This document shows positions 12,401 to 23,406 of a DNA stretch of 64,000 nt, one piece after another. A program made the translations under genes and the position numbers. Each line of letters starts with the position of its first letter. Position 1 is the first letter of the stretch. The notes beneath the pieces were generated by a model. That model ran no database searches. It saw only the letters and a program-made list of their open reading frames with translations, and was not told where the DNA came from. The stretch is from the NCBI RefSeq assembly GCF_018873765.1, contig NC_057918.1, forward strand, positions 63,676,871 to 63,740,870, given 5' to 3'. This DNA comes from Telopea speciosissima. Its lineage: Eukaryota; Streptophyta; Magnoliopsida; Proteales; Proteaceae.

Positions 12401-13600
12401 ATAATTGATCCTGAGGCTCGGGTTTGGAGGCAGGATGTGCTATCCACTTTCTTCCACCCGGTTGATGCGTGTGCCATTAAGAAGATTGTCCTAAGTTTCT
12501 TTCCCAATGATGATACTCTTGTATGGGGAGCGGCCAAGAATGGGTTATTTTCAGTTAAGTCCGCCTATCACAACATGTCGAATATCCAAACTCAAGTTGA
12601 ATCCACTAGCCCAACTTCCTCAAATCAAAATCGGCATGAACAAATCCCAGATTGTATGTGGACTAGGATATGGGGTTGCCATACCTTGCCGAAAATCAGA
12701 AATCTACTTTGGCGTGTTTGTGCACGAGGCTTAGCAACGGGAGAGGCTCTTCAACGTCGAAGTATCCCAGTTGATCATTCTTGTCAGCATTGTGGAGCTT
12801 AAACTGAAAGTGTCGATCACATTTTCCTTGGTTGCGAGTTTGCTAGAGCAGTGTGGTTTGGTAGTTCTCTCTCCTACCTCAGCCCCCAAACTCGGGACCC
12901 AAAATTTAATGTGTGGATCAAGAGCTGGGGTGCTATTCAGATTGGGACAAAAAAGGAAAATAGGGAGGTGTGTGGCCTTGCATCCTTTATCTGCTAGGCC
13001 ATGTGGATAGCGAGGAATGATCTTATTTTTAATCAAAGAAGCTGGATCCCAATTGAGGTCATCCAATCGGCCCACGAGGCACACAGGGAGTTTCTCAAGG
13101 CGACGGCAGCAAGTGTAATGCCCCAAGCTCCTACCCCCACGCTGAGAAACATCATATGGAGACCTCCGGAACTGAGTATTTTGAAACTCAATTGTGATGC
13201 TTCTTTGGCGGCAGATTCTAGTAGCGGAGGCTTGGGTTATGTTGTGCGAGATTACCAGGGCCATTATCTTCTTGCCTATTCTGAACCAGGTCACTTTGGA
13301 TCGAGTTTTATGGGAGAAGCTTTAGTTGTGAGATCTGGCCTCCTCATCTGTATAAGGGAGTGTTTCGACAGAATCCATGTTGAATCCGATAATTTGGATC
13401 TCATTTCCATCCTGACTACCAGCAGGCCGGGGCCATTGGAAAGCTTCCATATTTCTAGAGAGTCTAACTATGTTGCAGACCATCTAGCCAGGAAGGCCAT
13501 GTCCGTTGGATGTAGGACAGCTTGGCCGATATCCTCTCCTTGGCTCCAGGATCTTTGTAATCTGGATGCCTCGGCTTTTTCATCCTCTTTCTCTGAATAA
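9475..13600 (+). pseudogene. LINE ORF2 relic (endonuclease, reverse transcriptase, zinc finger, RNase H)
   Basis: Starts MRLLIWNCQGLGRP at 9475. The endonuclease keeps GDFN (9879-9890) and SDHNPI (10137-10154). The reverse transcriptase keeps FRPISLCGVAFKVITK, RGIRQGDPLSP and the catalytic FVDD (11540-11551). A zf-RVT-like region with WTRIWGCHTLPKIRNLLWR follows near 12660-12800. RNase H starts with the first catalytic Asp in NCDAS (13196-13198) and ends with YVADHLARKA. The stop is at 13598-13600. Internal stops and shifts (for example just after RPLTV, about 9526, and around 10258 and 12786) mark it as dead. Confidence 0.85.
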
Positions 13601-13622
13601 ATTCACCTTTTACCAAAAAAAA

Positions 13623-13765
13623 TAATTTATAAACCTCTTGTACTTTAACCGACTAGGACTCTCTCTCTTTCAGTCATGTAACTCAACCTATATATATTCT
13701 CTACATTATTGTAACTGTGGATATCAGAAATACAACAATATATTTGGTAAATTAGCAATGATCTA
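13623..13765. repeat. Probable copia LTR remnant
   Basis: The AT-rich sequence after the LINE (CATGTAACTCAACCTATATATATTC, ATTATTGTAACTG) resembles the end of a Ty1/copia LTR and lies downstream of the copia RNase H relic in all three units (33779-33925, 54103-54245). This is an inferred LTR relic; no second LTR is visible. Confidence 0.35.
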
Positions 13766-14040
13766 GTGTTGGAGGTATATTATTCAATTTATAAGAACAT
13801 GTGTAAGATTGAGTGGTGATACATGACTGTGCCTTGGGGCTACATTTTCTACTTATGCTTTGGCTAGTTTATTCCTATTGTTAATTGAGATGTTTCTCTC
13901 TGGTTTGAATGATTTTCTAGGTTGTTGGTATGTTCCAGATTGTGCCAATGAGGTTGTTTGGGCTTGATTGCTTGATGTGTCAATGTGTCATTCTTCCATG
14001 TTTTGATTGGAGCTTCTCGATTGGGAGAACATGTAATTCA

Positions 14041-14243
14041 AGGTCAATTAGGGCCAACCCAACCCGGCTCAGCCCAATCAGGGTCAATCCGGTCAGACCC
14101 AATCAGGGTTGGGTAAACCCTGGCAGGACCAAGCCTGGGTCGAGAGTTTGTTAGGTCCTAGCAGGGTTGAACTGGGCTTGGGCTGATTGTAAGACCCCCT
14201 AGGGTTGGGTTGAGGTTTTAACATGCCCAGTTGACACCCCCTA
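14041..14243. repeat. GGGTT/CAATCAGG-rich short repeat
   Basis: About 200 bases rich in CCAACCC, CAATCAGGG and GGTTGGG, ending TTGACACCCCCTAG. It is the second member of the GGGTT repeat family of this locus, also at 34220-34428 and 54543-54752. No coding content. Confidence 0.5.
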
Positions 14244-14334
14244 GTCACGAGGAACCTTCTTTCCACATTTTATGGTTCACAATACTTTGATGGTGGCCTT
14301 GTATAACATACGATTGATGGTATGAATTGGGAAA

Positions 14335-14503
14335 ATTATCTCCTCTAGTTCCCTGCTCGGCCCAATTCTTCCGGTGCCTGTAATAAGGGGGGTGGACCCC
14401 ATCCGGGCAGAGTGTTTGGGCAGGGGTAGGGTGATCATTGCACCCCCTTATTGCAGGCACTGGGGGGAACTAGGCCGGGCAGGGAGCTGGAGGGGACAAA
14501 GAT
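14335..14503. mobile_element. Foldback MITE upstream of alpha-SNAP 1
   Basis: Inverted halves: TCCTCTAGTTCCCTGCTCGG and GGTGCCTGTAATAAGGGG on the left pair with CCCCTTATTGCAGGCAC and CCGGGCAGGGAGCTGGAGG on the right. Copies are at 34518-34684 and 54843-55008, so the insertion predates the duplication. Confidence 0.7.
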
Positions 14504-14834
14504 CCGTAGGAGTTGAGCTAGACTGAGTCACATATGAATTCCAAACCCAATTAAATTCTGGATTTCATGATTAGGATGGACGGATGGACTCGAAAACCAG
14601 TAAGATCGGACCATAGAGAATAAACCGGCACTCGGACCTGGATGGTTTAGAAAATTGCCACTCGCGGCCTGCGGGAGAGATCCTCGCCTAAAATGTTGAC
14701 GCGCCATTTTTTTTTCTTTCACTTCACCCATGGATGGTGAGAAATCTCACAACCTTTGATCCTTGCACTTTTATTCCTTCCGCTCCACCTCTCTCTCTTA
14801 ACTGCGACGCTTTGAAGCTCAGAATAATCGGAAA

Positions 14835-17613
14835 ATGTCGGATGCTGCAAAAGGAGAAGAATTCGAGAAGAAAGCTGAGAAGAAACTTAATGGCTGGAAC
14901 CTCTTTGGTAGTTCTAAGTTCGAAGACGCCGCTGAGTTGTACGAGAAGGCTGCTTCTTCCTACAAACTCGCTAAATCATGTAATCTATCTCTCTATTCTC
15001 CATTTCAATTGCTCTTGATTCATTTTGTTTTTGTTACATTTCAATTCATAGGCATGAAATTCTTATGTACTTTCTCGTAACAATCCCTCATTTTTTCTTA
15101 TCCAATTGGCTAATGTTGATCTAGGGTTTGCATTGATCATTTTCTTAGAATTTTTTTTTGGATGCATCATTTTCTTAGAATTGGTTCCTGAATTAGACGT
15201 TTGCTGATCCATCTGTGATTGATCTAAAAGAATATTCTTCTTTTGGGAGTTGAACCTATTGGGTGAAAGGCTCGGTGCAAATGTATGTAGGTTTAATTTT
15301 TTTGTTTGGATTACCATTTTTTGTTCTTCATTTAGATACAATCATCTTTATAACAATTCATGTCGGGTTTCTTCTAAGTTATTGAAATTCGAAACATGTT
15401 ATGGAGACTCCATGGAACTTTTAGGAACCTACAGAATTTCCAGTAAAACATAGCATAGATATTGTCGGGAAATGATGAAGAATGGATGAACAAGCTGGCA
15501 ATAAAATAATGACAAGTTGGGTAGACAAAGTATGCGCTGACTGACATGACATGTCTTTGACCAAATGTCCAAGTGGTCTTTGGTTCAGTCCAGTTATGCT
15601 ATAGTCTCTCTCTCTCTCCCTCCCCCTCTCCCTCTCCCTCTCTTTTTCATTTCTTTCTTCTTTCTGTTTTGTTTTGTGTTTTGGGATGTAAAAAGATCAC
15701 TTAAAAATTATTGAAGTTTCATTTGCCTTTGAAAGAAAAGGTGCCTCCTCAAGAAAGCATGAATTGGTTTTTTTGGGTAGTCCTCATGCCTTACTTGCCC
15801 AAAAATATTTCTTAGAATGGAACTTGAACTCTGACATACAGAATACTATCACAGATTGATATCTTCCTTCTATTTTGATTTTTGACTATAGTTCTTTACA
15901 GAATACTATCAGAGATTGACATCCTCCCTGTATTTGACCATAGTTCTTTAAAATCAAATCGTATTAGTGGGATCTTGGTCTAGTTGGATTGTTGGAAAGG
16001 TGAATGATTTCTCACATAACGTCGATGTTATGTAAAATAAACAGCCTTTTTGCAAAGCAGGGGTATGGCTGCATATATTATGACCCTCCCCAAACCCCGC
16101 TGTGACGAAACCCTCGTGCACTAACTACACCTTTTTTTTAACTTAAAAGAAATGGTGTAATGAAAAACAGAATATGTAAAAGCAAAACCCAGTTTATAGA
16201 CTCCTAAAAGTAGAACCAAGAATTGTGCTAGAATTGACAGCCCCAAACAAAGCCTTCAAATTTGACTAGACAGAATTTTTTGTTTTTGTTTTGGAAAGGA
16301 CTGGACTGATATATGTTTTAGGATACAATTATTAAGCCCAAAACACCAAATCCACATTCGCTTCCAAAATACGAGAAATTAAAATTATATCAAAATCCAC
16401 ACCCGTATCCCCGGAAGACTTAGTCTCCCTCCATTGTTTATGAGTCGTTTGCATTTGGTTTTTGGTATCTAGGTTATGGTTCTTGCTTCACATCATTTAA
16501 ACAGGATGATCTTTTCCCCGAGACTTTTTATTTTCTTTCTTTTTTTTCTGGGTTTTTGGGGGGGGGGGGAAGTAGCACAGGATGTGATCTTTCGTGCTTC
16601 AACAAAGGATTGGCCATATGGTCCGGGTACGATGTACTTGTGGAATGGGTGGCATCCACGGCCTGGATATAATAATTGCTGGCTTGTAACAGTTTCGGCA
16701 ATTCATCTACTTTGATGATTGAATCTTGATTCTCAGTTCATTGGCGTTTAATTTTGAAAATGTGCTGGTCTTTTTTCTTTTATAACATTTGGAACACTGT
16801 TGTGAAGGCAATGCCCATGTGTGGCCTAGGCAACTAAGAGGTCCCTGTGGGTTTAGGTGAGCCTAGGTGATTTGAGCTAGATGCTCACCTAGATTTCCAG
16901 AACTGCCTAGGAGACAGGCATGCATTCAGGCACCATGGCTAGGCGACAGCATAGAGACACAAAATTAGTGATGCTCTTTACTAGGCTGTTATTTGTTTTG
17001 ATCTGTGTGCCATATATTTGTGTTACAGTGTGTCCTTTTTTTTTAATGAATGTAAAGATTCTGTTTATTTCTTTTCTTTTACTGTTCTGAGCAAGTGGTA
17101 TATATCTCTTTTTATTATATCAAATGCTTGATATTTGAGAGTGGAAAAAAGAAAAGAAAACTGAAATGAAAGTCTCGAGGCAGCTAGGGCCTGATCTCTT
17201 CTTCTCTGGGTCTTTGTACTTAATGTTTGAGAGATTGTTCTTTAGAGTTTTGGGTCAGTCACTTAGGTTTGGCAAAGCATTTTAACAACTGATTTGAAAT
17301 ATCTCAAAAATAAGTTGAGTTAGTTCAAGGTTTATTACAGATATAATAAGTTCATATTATATGCTTGTTAAGACCTCTAATATATATATATATATATATT
17401 TTTTAGGGGATAAACCTGGAGCTGCCTACATCAATGTAGCTGATTGTCATTTGAAGGTACTGATGTATATATCTTTTGGTTAAGCACTTAAGTTCTTATT
17501 ATTTTTCCTTTGTGACACTGTTAATTATTCTCTTTTTCAGTCAGGAAGCAAGCATGAAGCTGCTTCAGGCTATGTCGATGCTGCAAAATGTTACAATAAA
17601 ACCTCCCCCAAAG
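14835..17613 (+). CDS. Alpha-SNAP copy 1, exons 1-3 only (3'-truncated)
   Basis: Exons 14835-14979, 17407-17456 and 17541-17613, all with GT-AG borders. The first codons read [20 protein letters not shown], followed by [60 protein letters not shown] and CYNKTSPKG. Alpha-SNAP binds SNARE complexes and recruits the ATPase NSF to recycle them after membrane fusion; the family is about 290 residues long. Only about 89 residues are encoded here. No exon 4 (expected EAISCLEQAV) is seen before the unit ends at 18506. If intron 3 were read through, seven more residues and a stop at 17634-17636 would follow. The NSF-binding C-terminus is missing. Pro in WDKPG and Gly in SGSKHE differ from copy 3, which keeps WDKAG and SESKHE. 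It is head-to-head with transporter A. Confidence 0.85.
14980..17406 (+). other. Alpha-SNAP 1 intron 1
   Basis: Non-coding. It holds a CT-rich microsatellite at about 15605-15645, a G run near 16559-16569 and a TA repeat just before exon 2 (17383-17399). The start of this intron is the region where unit 2 switches from unit 3-like to unit 1-like sequence. Confidence 0.7.
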
Positions 17614-17859
17614 GTTATTTTGCTCTTTACGCATAAATATAATTTATAAGTTCTGCTAGGTTTTTTTTTTCCATCAGAAAAAAAATTATATTGTTTTATC
17701 TTTTAAACTCAATGATGTTATCTCCACCCTGTGAAAGATATTTTTTTGATGTACATTTTCCCATTATTTGGGGTCATCTTAGCTTTGTCTCTAGTTTTGC
17801 TTGAAGGATATCATTAGTTGAATTTATCATAAAAAATAAGAATTTTTCATCCAAAGTAT

Positions 17860-18506
17860 ATGACATCAATTTGAGGATGAGAGGGAGTAATGGAGTTGAC
17901 TCGACCTACCAACAGTTATTAGGATGCAACTATGTATACAGGATCGTAGACTACAGTTTAAAACCAGCAGAGAAAATTAATGACTCAAGATCAGAAGATC
18001 TGATATTCTGATTTCCTTCACACCCTGGTTGAGTGAAGGTGTGATGGAGTGGAAAAAATCTCCAAAATTGGTTGTAAATCTGATTGATGGATGAGACTGT
18101 GCAGGGTTTCAGAGTAGAAAATAATGTTTTTTGAAATTATGGAACATCAAGAACTGACAATCTGACACTCTGATCAGAATCAAATTTAGATCGTATGTTC
18201 CCTTTGGAGTGAGGAACAAACCTTCCATACCTCAGTCCAATCCAAGGGCTAGATTTCCCAGGAGAACACCCAAAACAGGGGTACCGCAAGGTGTAACGAC
18301 AACAATAAAACTGCAATCAAATTAACCCTGGTCCTTCCCACTGTTCAGGAATAGGGAACCCTTACTAATTCTACAGAAACAATAGAAGAAAGTAAATCAA
18401 TAGGGATTGTACCTGCTTGTCACCATACTACCACAGGGAAGAAAAATAAGAAGAATATTAAAAGGGGATATGGTTCAGATTTCCCACCTGACCTTGACCA
18501 GAATCT
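17860..18506 (-). mobile_element. Gypsy LTR fragment in alpha-SNAP intron 3
   Basis: This sequence matches 58650-59313 in unit 3, where it continues into a gypsy LTR and pol relic on the minus strand. Here it is cut at 18506 by the duplication junction. Fossil Ty3/gypsy LTR; the left edge is approximate. Confidence 0.5.
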
Positions 18507-18610
18507 ATATGGTAGCATACAATTTTGTTTATTGCTAACCTATGATATTTTTCTGACGTGGATTCATACTTCAATGGATTATATCTATAAGGTAGCATAC
18601 AATTTTGTTT
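18504..18610. repeat. Direct repeat at the unit 1/unit 2 junction
   Basis: A 27-base word beginning TCTATA..GGTAGCATAC occurs at 18504 and again at 18584, 80 bases apart. The first copy abuts the point where unit 3 homology ends, the second abuts the start of LINE sequence. The same pair occurs at 38891 and 38971. It looks like filler DNA made when the units were joined. Confidence 0.75.
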
Positions 18611-18614
18611 TTAT

Positions 18615-21292
18615 TCCTATTAACGTAATCAGCCTATGCAATATTGCTTTCAAGATTATCACAAAGCTTGTGGCTGATTGGCTAAATGGGGTGTTGGATA
18701 AAATTATTGCACCAACACAGTCGGTTTTCATAAGGAATTGATTAATATCAGATAATATTTTGGTGGCCCCTGAAGTATTCCATTATATCAAGAAGCAAAA
18801 GAAGGGCAAAGATAAGTTTCTAGCCTTAAAGCTGGATATGAGGAAGGCGTATGATAGGCTGGAGTGGAACTTTATTGAAGGTATGCTTCTCAAACTGGGT
18901 TTTAGTCAGTGGTGGGTTGAGCGGGTCATGACTTGCATTACTACTGTCTCATATAACCTGCTTATTAATGGTTGTATTAAAGGTGCTATCTCTCCATCTA
19001 GGGGAATTAAACAAGGGGACCCTATCTCCCCCGCTATTTTTATTCTGTGTTCCCAAGCCCTTACATCCATCATTAGACATGCAGATTGGCGGTACCCTGC
19101 ATGGAATCGGGGTGAGACATAGGGGTGATCCGATCACCCATCTATTATTTGCGAGATGATTGCTTCTTGTTTGCACAGGTGAAGCTTGCAGAAATTAATT
19201 CCCTCAAAGATTGTCGGATCTCTATTGCAAGGCAACGGGTCAAGCCATCAATTTTCAGAAGTCGAGTGTTACTTTAAGCCCTAATACTCATGACAGATTC
19301 AAGAGGTGGTTCTTAAGAATCCTCAAGATCAAATCTGGTGATGGGCCCTCGAAATATCTGGGACTACCTACGGACTTTGGAGTTTCAAAGAAGTTCGTTT
19401 TTGATGAAGTGAAGGAGAAGACATTGAAAAAATTGCAAGGTTGGAAGGAGAAATTACTCTCACACGCAGGAAAGGAGGTTCTTTTGAAGGCAGCAGTGGC
19501 CCCAATGTCCAATTTTGCGGGGTCCCATTTTAAGCTACCCGCTTCATTCCATGACTCCATAAGGAAGGCATCTTCAAATTTTTACTGGGGAGATTCTTCA
19601 GATCAAAAGAAAATTCACTGGATGTCGTGGGAGAGATTGTGTAGACCAAAATCAAAGGGAGGCATTGGATTCAAGGATACAAAGCTGTAAAATTATGCTC
19701 TTCTTACAAAGGTAGCTTGGCGACTATGGTCCCTACCAACCTCATACTGGGCACGCTTTATAAAATCCATATACTTCCCACGTACTGATTTCTTAAAAGC
19801 AAAGTTGGGAAATAGACCATCTTGGGGATGGAGAAGTTTGTTGATTAGGAGGAATATTCTTGAAGAGGGATTAGTGTGGAGAATTGGAAATGGTGCAAAT
19901 GTAAATATTTGGGAGGACCGGTGGATACCTTCTCTACCAAACTTCAAACTCCAGTCACAAAAGCCTGCGGGGTGTCCACTCAGGCTTGTTTCGGAGTTGA
20001 TAGACCCAGTGAGCCGGTCGTGGAACACAAACCTGCTGCATAGATTTTTCCAGCCGAGTGACATTGATGCGATCTTGAAGATTAAACTCAGCGTTTTTGC
20101 AGGGGAGGACACGCAGTTTTGGGGCGCCTCGCGGAATGGGCAGTTCTCGGTAAAGTCGGCCTATTGGCTGCTGGTTAAGAAGGAAATAGAGATGGGACGA
20201 ACAAGAGCTTCTTCCTCGAGATTTCACAGCTGGGATCTTATCCCTGACAAAGTCTGGAATCGTATCTGGGCGATTCAGACTCTTCCAAAAATCAAGAGTT
20301 TGTTTTGGCAACTGTGTAATGAAGTTGTGGCTACAGGAGCAAGCTTAGTATCCAGGCAAGTTAAAGTGGATCCGAAGTGCTTGAGCTGCGGTGCTTAGTT
20401 GGGAACCAGTGACCATATTATGCTTGATTGCTCCTTTGCAAGGAGTGTATGGTTTGGATGCCAATTGCAATATTCTCCTCCGTCTAACCCAAATCTGACC
20501 AAGTGGATTGGAAGCTGGGACGTTTTGGTTAGAGCTGATAAGATCAAGGCTGGAGAGTCCCTGGCGAGGGCTTCGTTTGTCTACTGGTACCTGTGGAGAG
20601 CTAGGAACGAGCTTGCTTTTAATGGAAAGAGTTGGACTCCAGTTGAAGTTATTGCAATAGCAGAGAAAGCCTTCCTCGAATTCTCGGAGGCCACTGGATC
20701 CTCGGCTGCTAACAGAAGTTCCAGTGTCATAGGCACAAACTGACCTATCCAGCATTGGGTTCCCCCATTTGTTGGAGCAGTCAAAGCAAATTGCAATGCA
20801 GCTTTGGGAAAGGAAAATTCTAGAGGTGGATTGGGTATAGTGTTTAGAGATCACACTGGTTCACTTAAGAAGGCTATTTTAGTTCCTCTCCGGTTAAGCT
20901 CAGTCCTCCAAGGAGAATTGATGGCAATCCGAACTGCTGTCTTTGTGGCGTTGGAAGAGGGTTTTACCCATCTCCAGGTAGAAACCGACAGCATGGTGGC
21001 AGTGGAACTCATTCACCAATCCAATAGTGTACCCCCAACTGATGTGGTGAATATCCTTTCTGATATTCATAGGCTCTCGGCATCGTTCTCTTCTATCGTT
21101 TTCTCGTGTATTCCAAGGGATCTAAACAGTGTAGCAGATACCTTGGCTAGGAAGGCCCTGCCTCTTGTGTGTGAGACAGATTGGCCAATCTCCATTCTTT
21201 GGCTTCATGATCTATGTGTAAATGAGGCCACTGGTTGTACACACCCTAGAAATCAATAAATTTCCCCTTTACCAAAACAAAAAAAAAAAAAA
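18615..21292 (+). mobile_element. 5'-truncated L1 LINE, copy 1 (RT to RNase H)
   Basis: Starts inside the reverse transcriptase at ISLCNIAFKIITKLV and runs through the RT core (DMRKAYDRLEWNFIEG, SRGIKQGDPISP), a zinc-finger region (WNRIWAIQTLPKIKSLFWQL) and RNase H to AATAAATTTCCCC and an A tail at about 21292. The endonuclease and ORF1 are absent. This copy has more breaks than its sister at 39002: an extra base within the FADD motif region (about 19152), shifts near 19087 and 19214, and a stop at 19688-19690. Confidence 0.85.
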
Positions 21293-21486
21293 GATGGTTC
21301 TTTGGCACGTCAGAATTTAATAATACAATAGATTTTATTTATTGCAAGGACGATCAACAGCATCTCGTAGAAGCATCGAGAAAGAGTAAGGTTATTTGTA
21401 TTTCTCTATTGGAGAGTCCATGCATTTTTAAGATGTCTTGTTTTGGTGAATGATGGAAGGTGGCTAAGGGTTTTTCTTTTTCTTAT

Positions 21487-23397
21487 GGGTAAATTACGCT
21501 GCCACCCCCTGAGGTTTGTCTTAAATACAGTGCGACCCCCTGTGTTTTTAAAATATACACTTAGACCCCCTGAGTTTAGGGTATGTGTTACACTCAGTCC
21601 CACTCTGTTAAAGTATTCCGTTAGTTGCTGACATGTTGGCCATTGATGCCTTAAAATGACAAATATACCCTTGATATGGTGTGAACTTACCATTTTGCCC
21701 GTAGAGCAGTCCAAACTTTACACCCCCTTCCTCTGCTGCTTGAATCAAGGTTTAGCGTTCTGGCGATCAACCTCAGGAAATCTTCCAGTTCATCAACGAT
21801 GACCTGCCTCAAGTTCTTGCAATGGCGATTTGCTGAGGCCATCACCGACGACTTGCCTCAGTCCTCTCTCTGTGCTCATGTTCCTCTTCTCCTCTCTTTT
21901 TCTCTCTACTCTTGAACGACTTCTCTTCTCTTCTCGTCTTACTTTCTTCGATATGACACGGTACAATAGGACAGGAGAAGACAAAAATCAGTTCAGATGG
22001 CGATGGCCGCCAGCCCAATACCATCGGCCGATAAAGCTTTGATGGCTTCAACGATGCCTATCCCGGCAGCACAAATGCCGTTGGAGATGTTCGCAAGAGA
22101 CGCCATTATCGCATGGTTCAGGGGACAATTCGCGGCGGCCAACGCCATTATCAACGCTCTCTGTAACCACCTGACTCAACTTGATGGACTCGATGGCCAT
22201 GGTGCTAAGTATGAATTGATTTTTGCTGCGATACATAGGAGGCGATTGAATTGGATCCCGATCCTTCAGATGCAGAAATACTCTATAGCAAACGTTGCTT
22301 TGGAGCTTAAGAAAGTCGCGGCCAAGAAAATGATAGAGAGATGGAGGAGAAAAGAAGAAATTGAGGAAGTCAAGGTTTTTTTTATCATAAAAGGGAAGAA
22401 ACTAGACAAGATGCCAATGGTAGTGTTCAGGTTGTGAATGGAGAACCCAGGGAGGAAATGAAGGAGAGTGAAGGTGAAGCCGTTGATGCGGTGGTGGAAG
22501 AAGTTTCGTCTGTTGACGATCAAGAGCAGCTCCAAGTTTGTATGATTTTTTGCTCGCTTCTTCGATTAGTTGTTCCCGATCTTCATTTGAGGATTTTTTT
22601 TTTTTTTTTCCCTCTTTTTAATATTCTCCTGGTTAGCTAGAACTTCTTTCCAACTTTCGTTTTCTTTGGTTTCATTCCTTGTTATCCCCTCTGCAATCGG
22701 TCCAGAGTTTCAACTTTGTTTTGGTTTTCATCTTTCCTTCCTCATTCCCTCCTAAAAATCCATATTTGCTGAATCTGGGTGAAGCATGAAAATAAGAGTT
22801 CCATCATCCGTGTGATTTCATGCTCTTTTCTTTCTTATGGAGGGCTATCGATCATTATATAGAAAATTTATATAGGGGTTTTAACTTGATTTAATAGTTT
22901 TTGTATCCCCCATTGTTCAATCCAACTGAATTTTGGGTCCCCAAGGCACAACATTTCTCCTTCTTCGTATACTCTCCCTTCTGATTCAAGACTATTTGGG
23001 TTTCCTTCCTTTTTTCTCCTGGTAAAACAGAACTGAAGCAAAAATAAAGGGATTACACGTGCAAGAGGGTGGTTTTCCCCAGGGAAAAATGGCCACAGAT
23101 TTCGCTTTTTATGGGGTTATTGGAAGAGGGTAGAGGATGGTAGACAGAGGTTGCAGCGGTGGTGGGGCGGTGGTTCAGGAAGAAGAAGAAGAAAGAATGA
23201 AATAGTGGTGGGTCCCATTATGTTAGAAAAAAAAATCAGAATATGATTAATTGAAGGGTAAAATTTGTTATTTAAATTTTAGACTTAACGCCATCCACTC
23301 AAGGGTCCACTCAGGGGGTGTGGCTGTATAATTTAGAAACACAGGGGATCGCTCTATATTTAGTACAAACCTCATGGGGTGGCAATGTAATTTTCCC
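21487..23397. mobile_element. Pack-MULE carrying an ALKBH10-like gene fragment (unit 2)
   Basis: Terminal inverted repeats of about 90 bases: left GGGTAAATTACGCTGCCACC, complement of right GGGAAAATTACATTGCCACC, continuing with matching GAGGTTTGT and CCCCTGTGTTT words. The 9 bases TTTTCTTAT flank it on both sides (21478-21486 and 23398-23406), a perfect target duplication. No transposase is present. It carries a GC-richer gene fragment (21997-22535). The copy at 41880-43758 in unit 3 sits in the same site, so the insertion predates the recent duplication of this part. Confidence 0.9.
21997..22535 (+). pseudogene. Captured N-terminal exon of an ALKBH10-type RNA demethylase
   Basis: The ATG at 21997 opens a 146-codon frame. 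FARDAIIAWFRGQFAAANAI, INALCNHL, HRRRLNWIPILQMQKYS and ANVALELKKVA match the N-terminal region of plant ALKBH10B-like proteins (there: WLRGEFAAANAIIDSLC, RRCNWNPVLHMQQY). Members of that family are 2-oxoglutarate/Fe(II) dioxygenases that remove m6A from mRNA. The dioxygenase domain is absent, so no catalysis is expected. After the stop at 22435-22437 a related acidic segment (VNGEPREEMKESEGE) continues in another frame up to a possible GT donor at 22536, showing one frame shift. It lies inside the Pack-MULE and is a transported fragment, not a resident gene. Confidence 0.7.
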
Positions 23398-23406
23398 TTT
23401 TCTTAT

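Larger units (their letters stand above)
7386..13622 (+). mobile_element. Near full-length L1 LINE with RNase H domain (unit 1 only)
   Basis: About 6.2 kb inserted after the sequence CATAGTAGTA (7376-7385), ending in TTTTACC plus a short A tail at 13622. Parts in order: a 5' leader (7386 to about 7739), an ORF1 relic with DUF4283-like and CCHC regions, ORF2 with endonuclease, reverse transcriptase and zinc-finger parts, RNase H, then AATAAA near the end. Units 2 and 3 lack it. Several internal stops and frame shifts show it cannot now express full proteins. The 3' end resembles that of the other LINE at 18507-21292 (AATAAATT..CCTTTTACC), so both belong to one lineage. Confidence 0.88.
1..18506. 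repeat. Tandem unit 1 (left end outside window)
   Basis: First of three direct copies of a large segment. From about position 100 it aligns with unit 2 from about 28014, then transporter exon 1 (2750-3161 versus 30836-31235), the LINE/copia chimera and alpha-SNAP exons 1-3 follow in the same order. It is longer than the matching part of the other units because it alone holds a 6.2 kb LINE and a 1.8 kb Mutator-like element. The right boundary is where the sequence stops matching unit 3, just after the alpha-SNAP intron 3 sequence ending at 18506. Confidence 0.85.

Noticed and set aside
18501-21292. Simple LINE insertion into alpha-SNAP intron 3
   Set aside because: Sequence after the LINE tail does not resume intron 3 as seen in unit 3, so this is a unit junction and not an insertion into an otherwise intact gene.
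21997-22437. Independent host gene of 146 codons
   Set aside because: It lies wholly inside an element with inverted ends and a perfect target duplication, lacks the dioxygenase domain, and is broken in the second copy.
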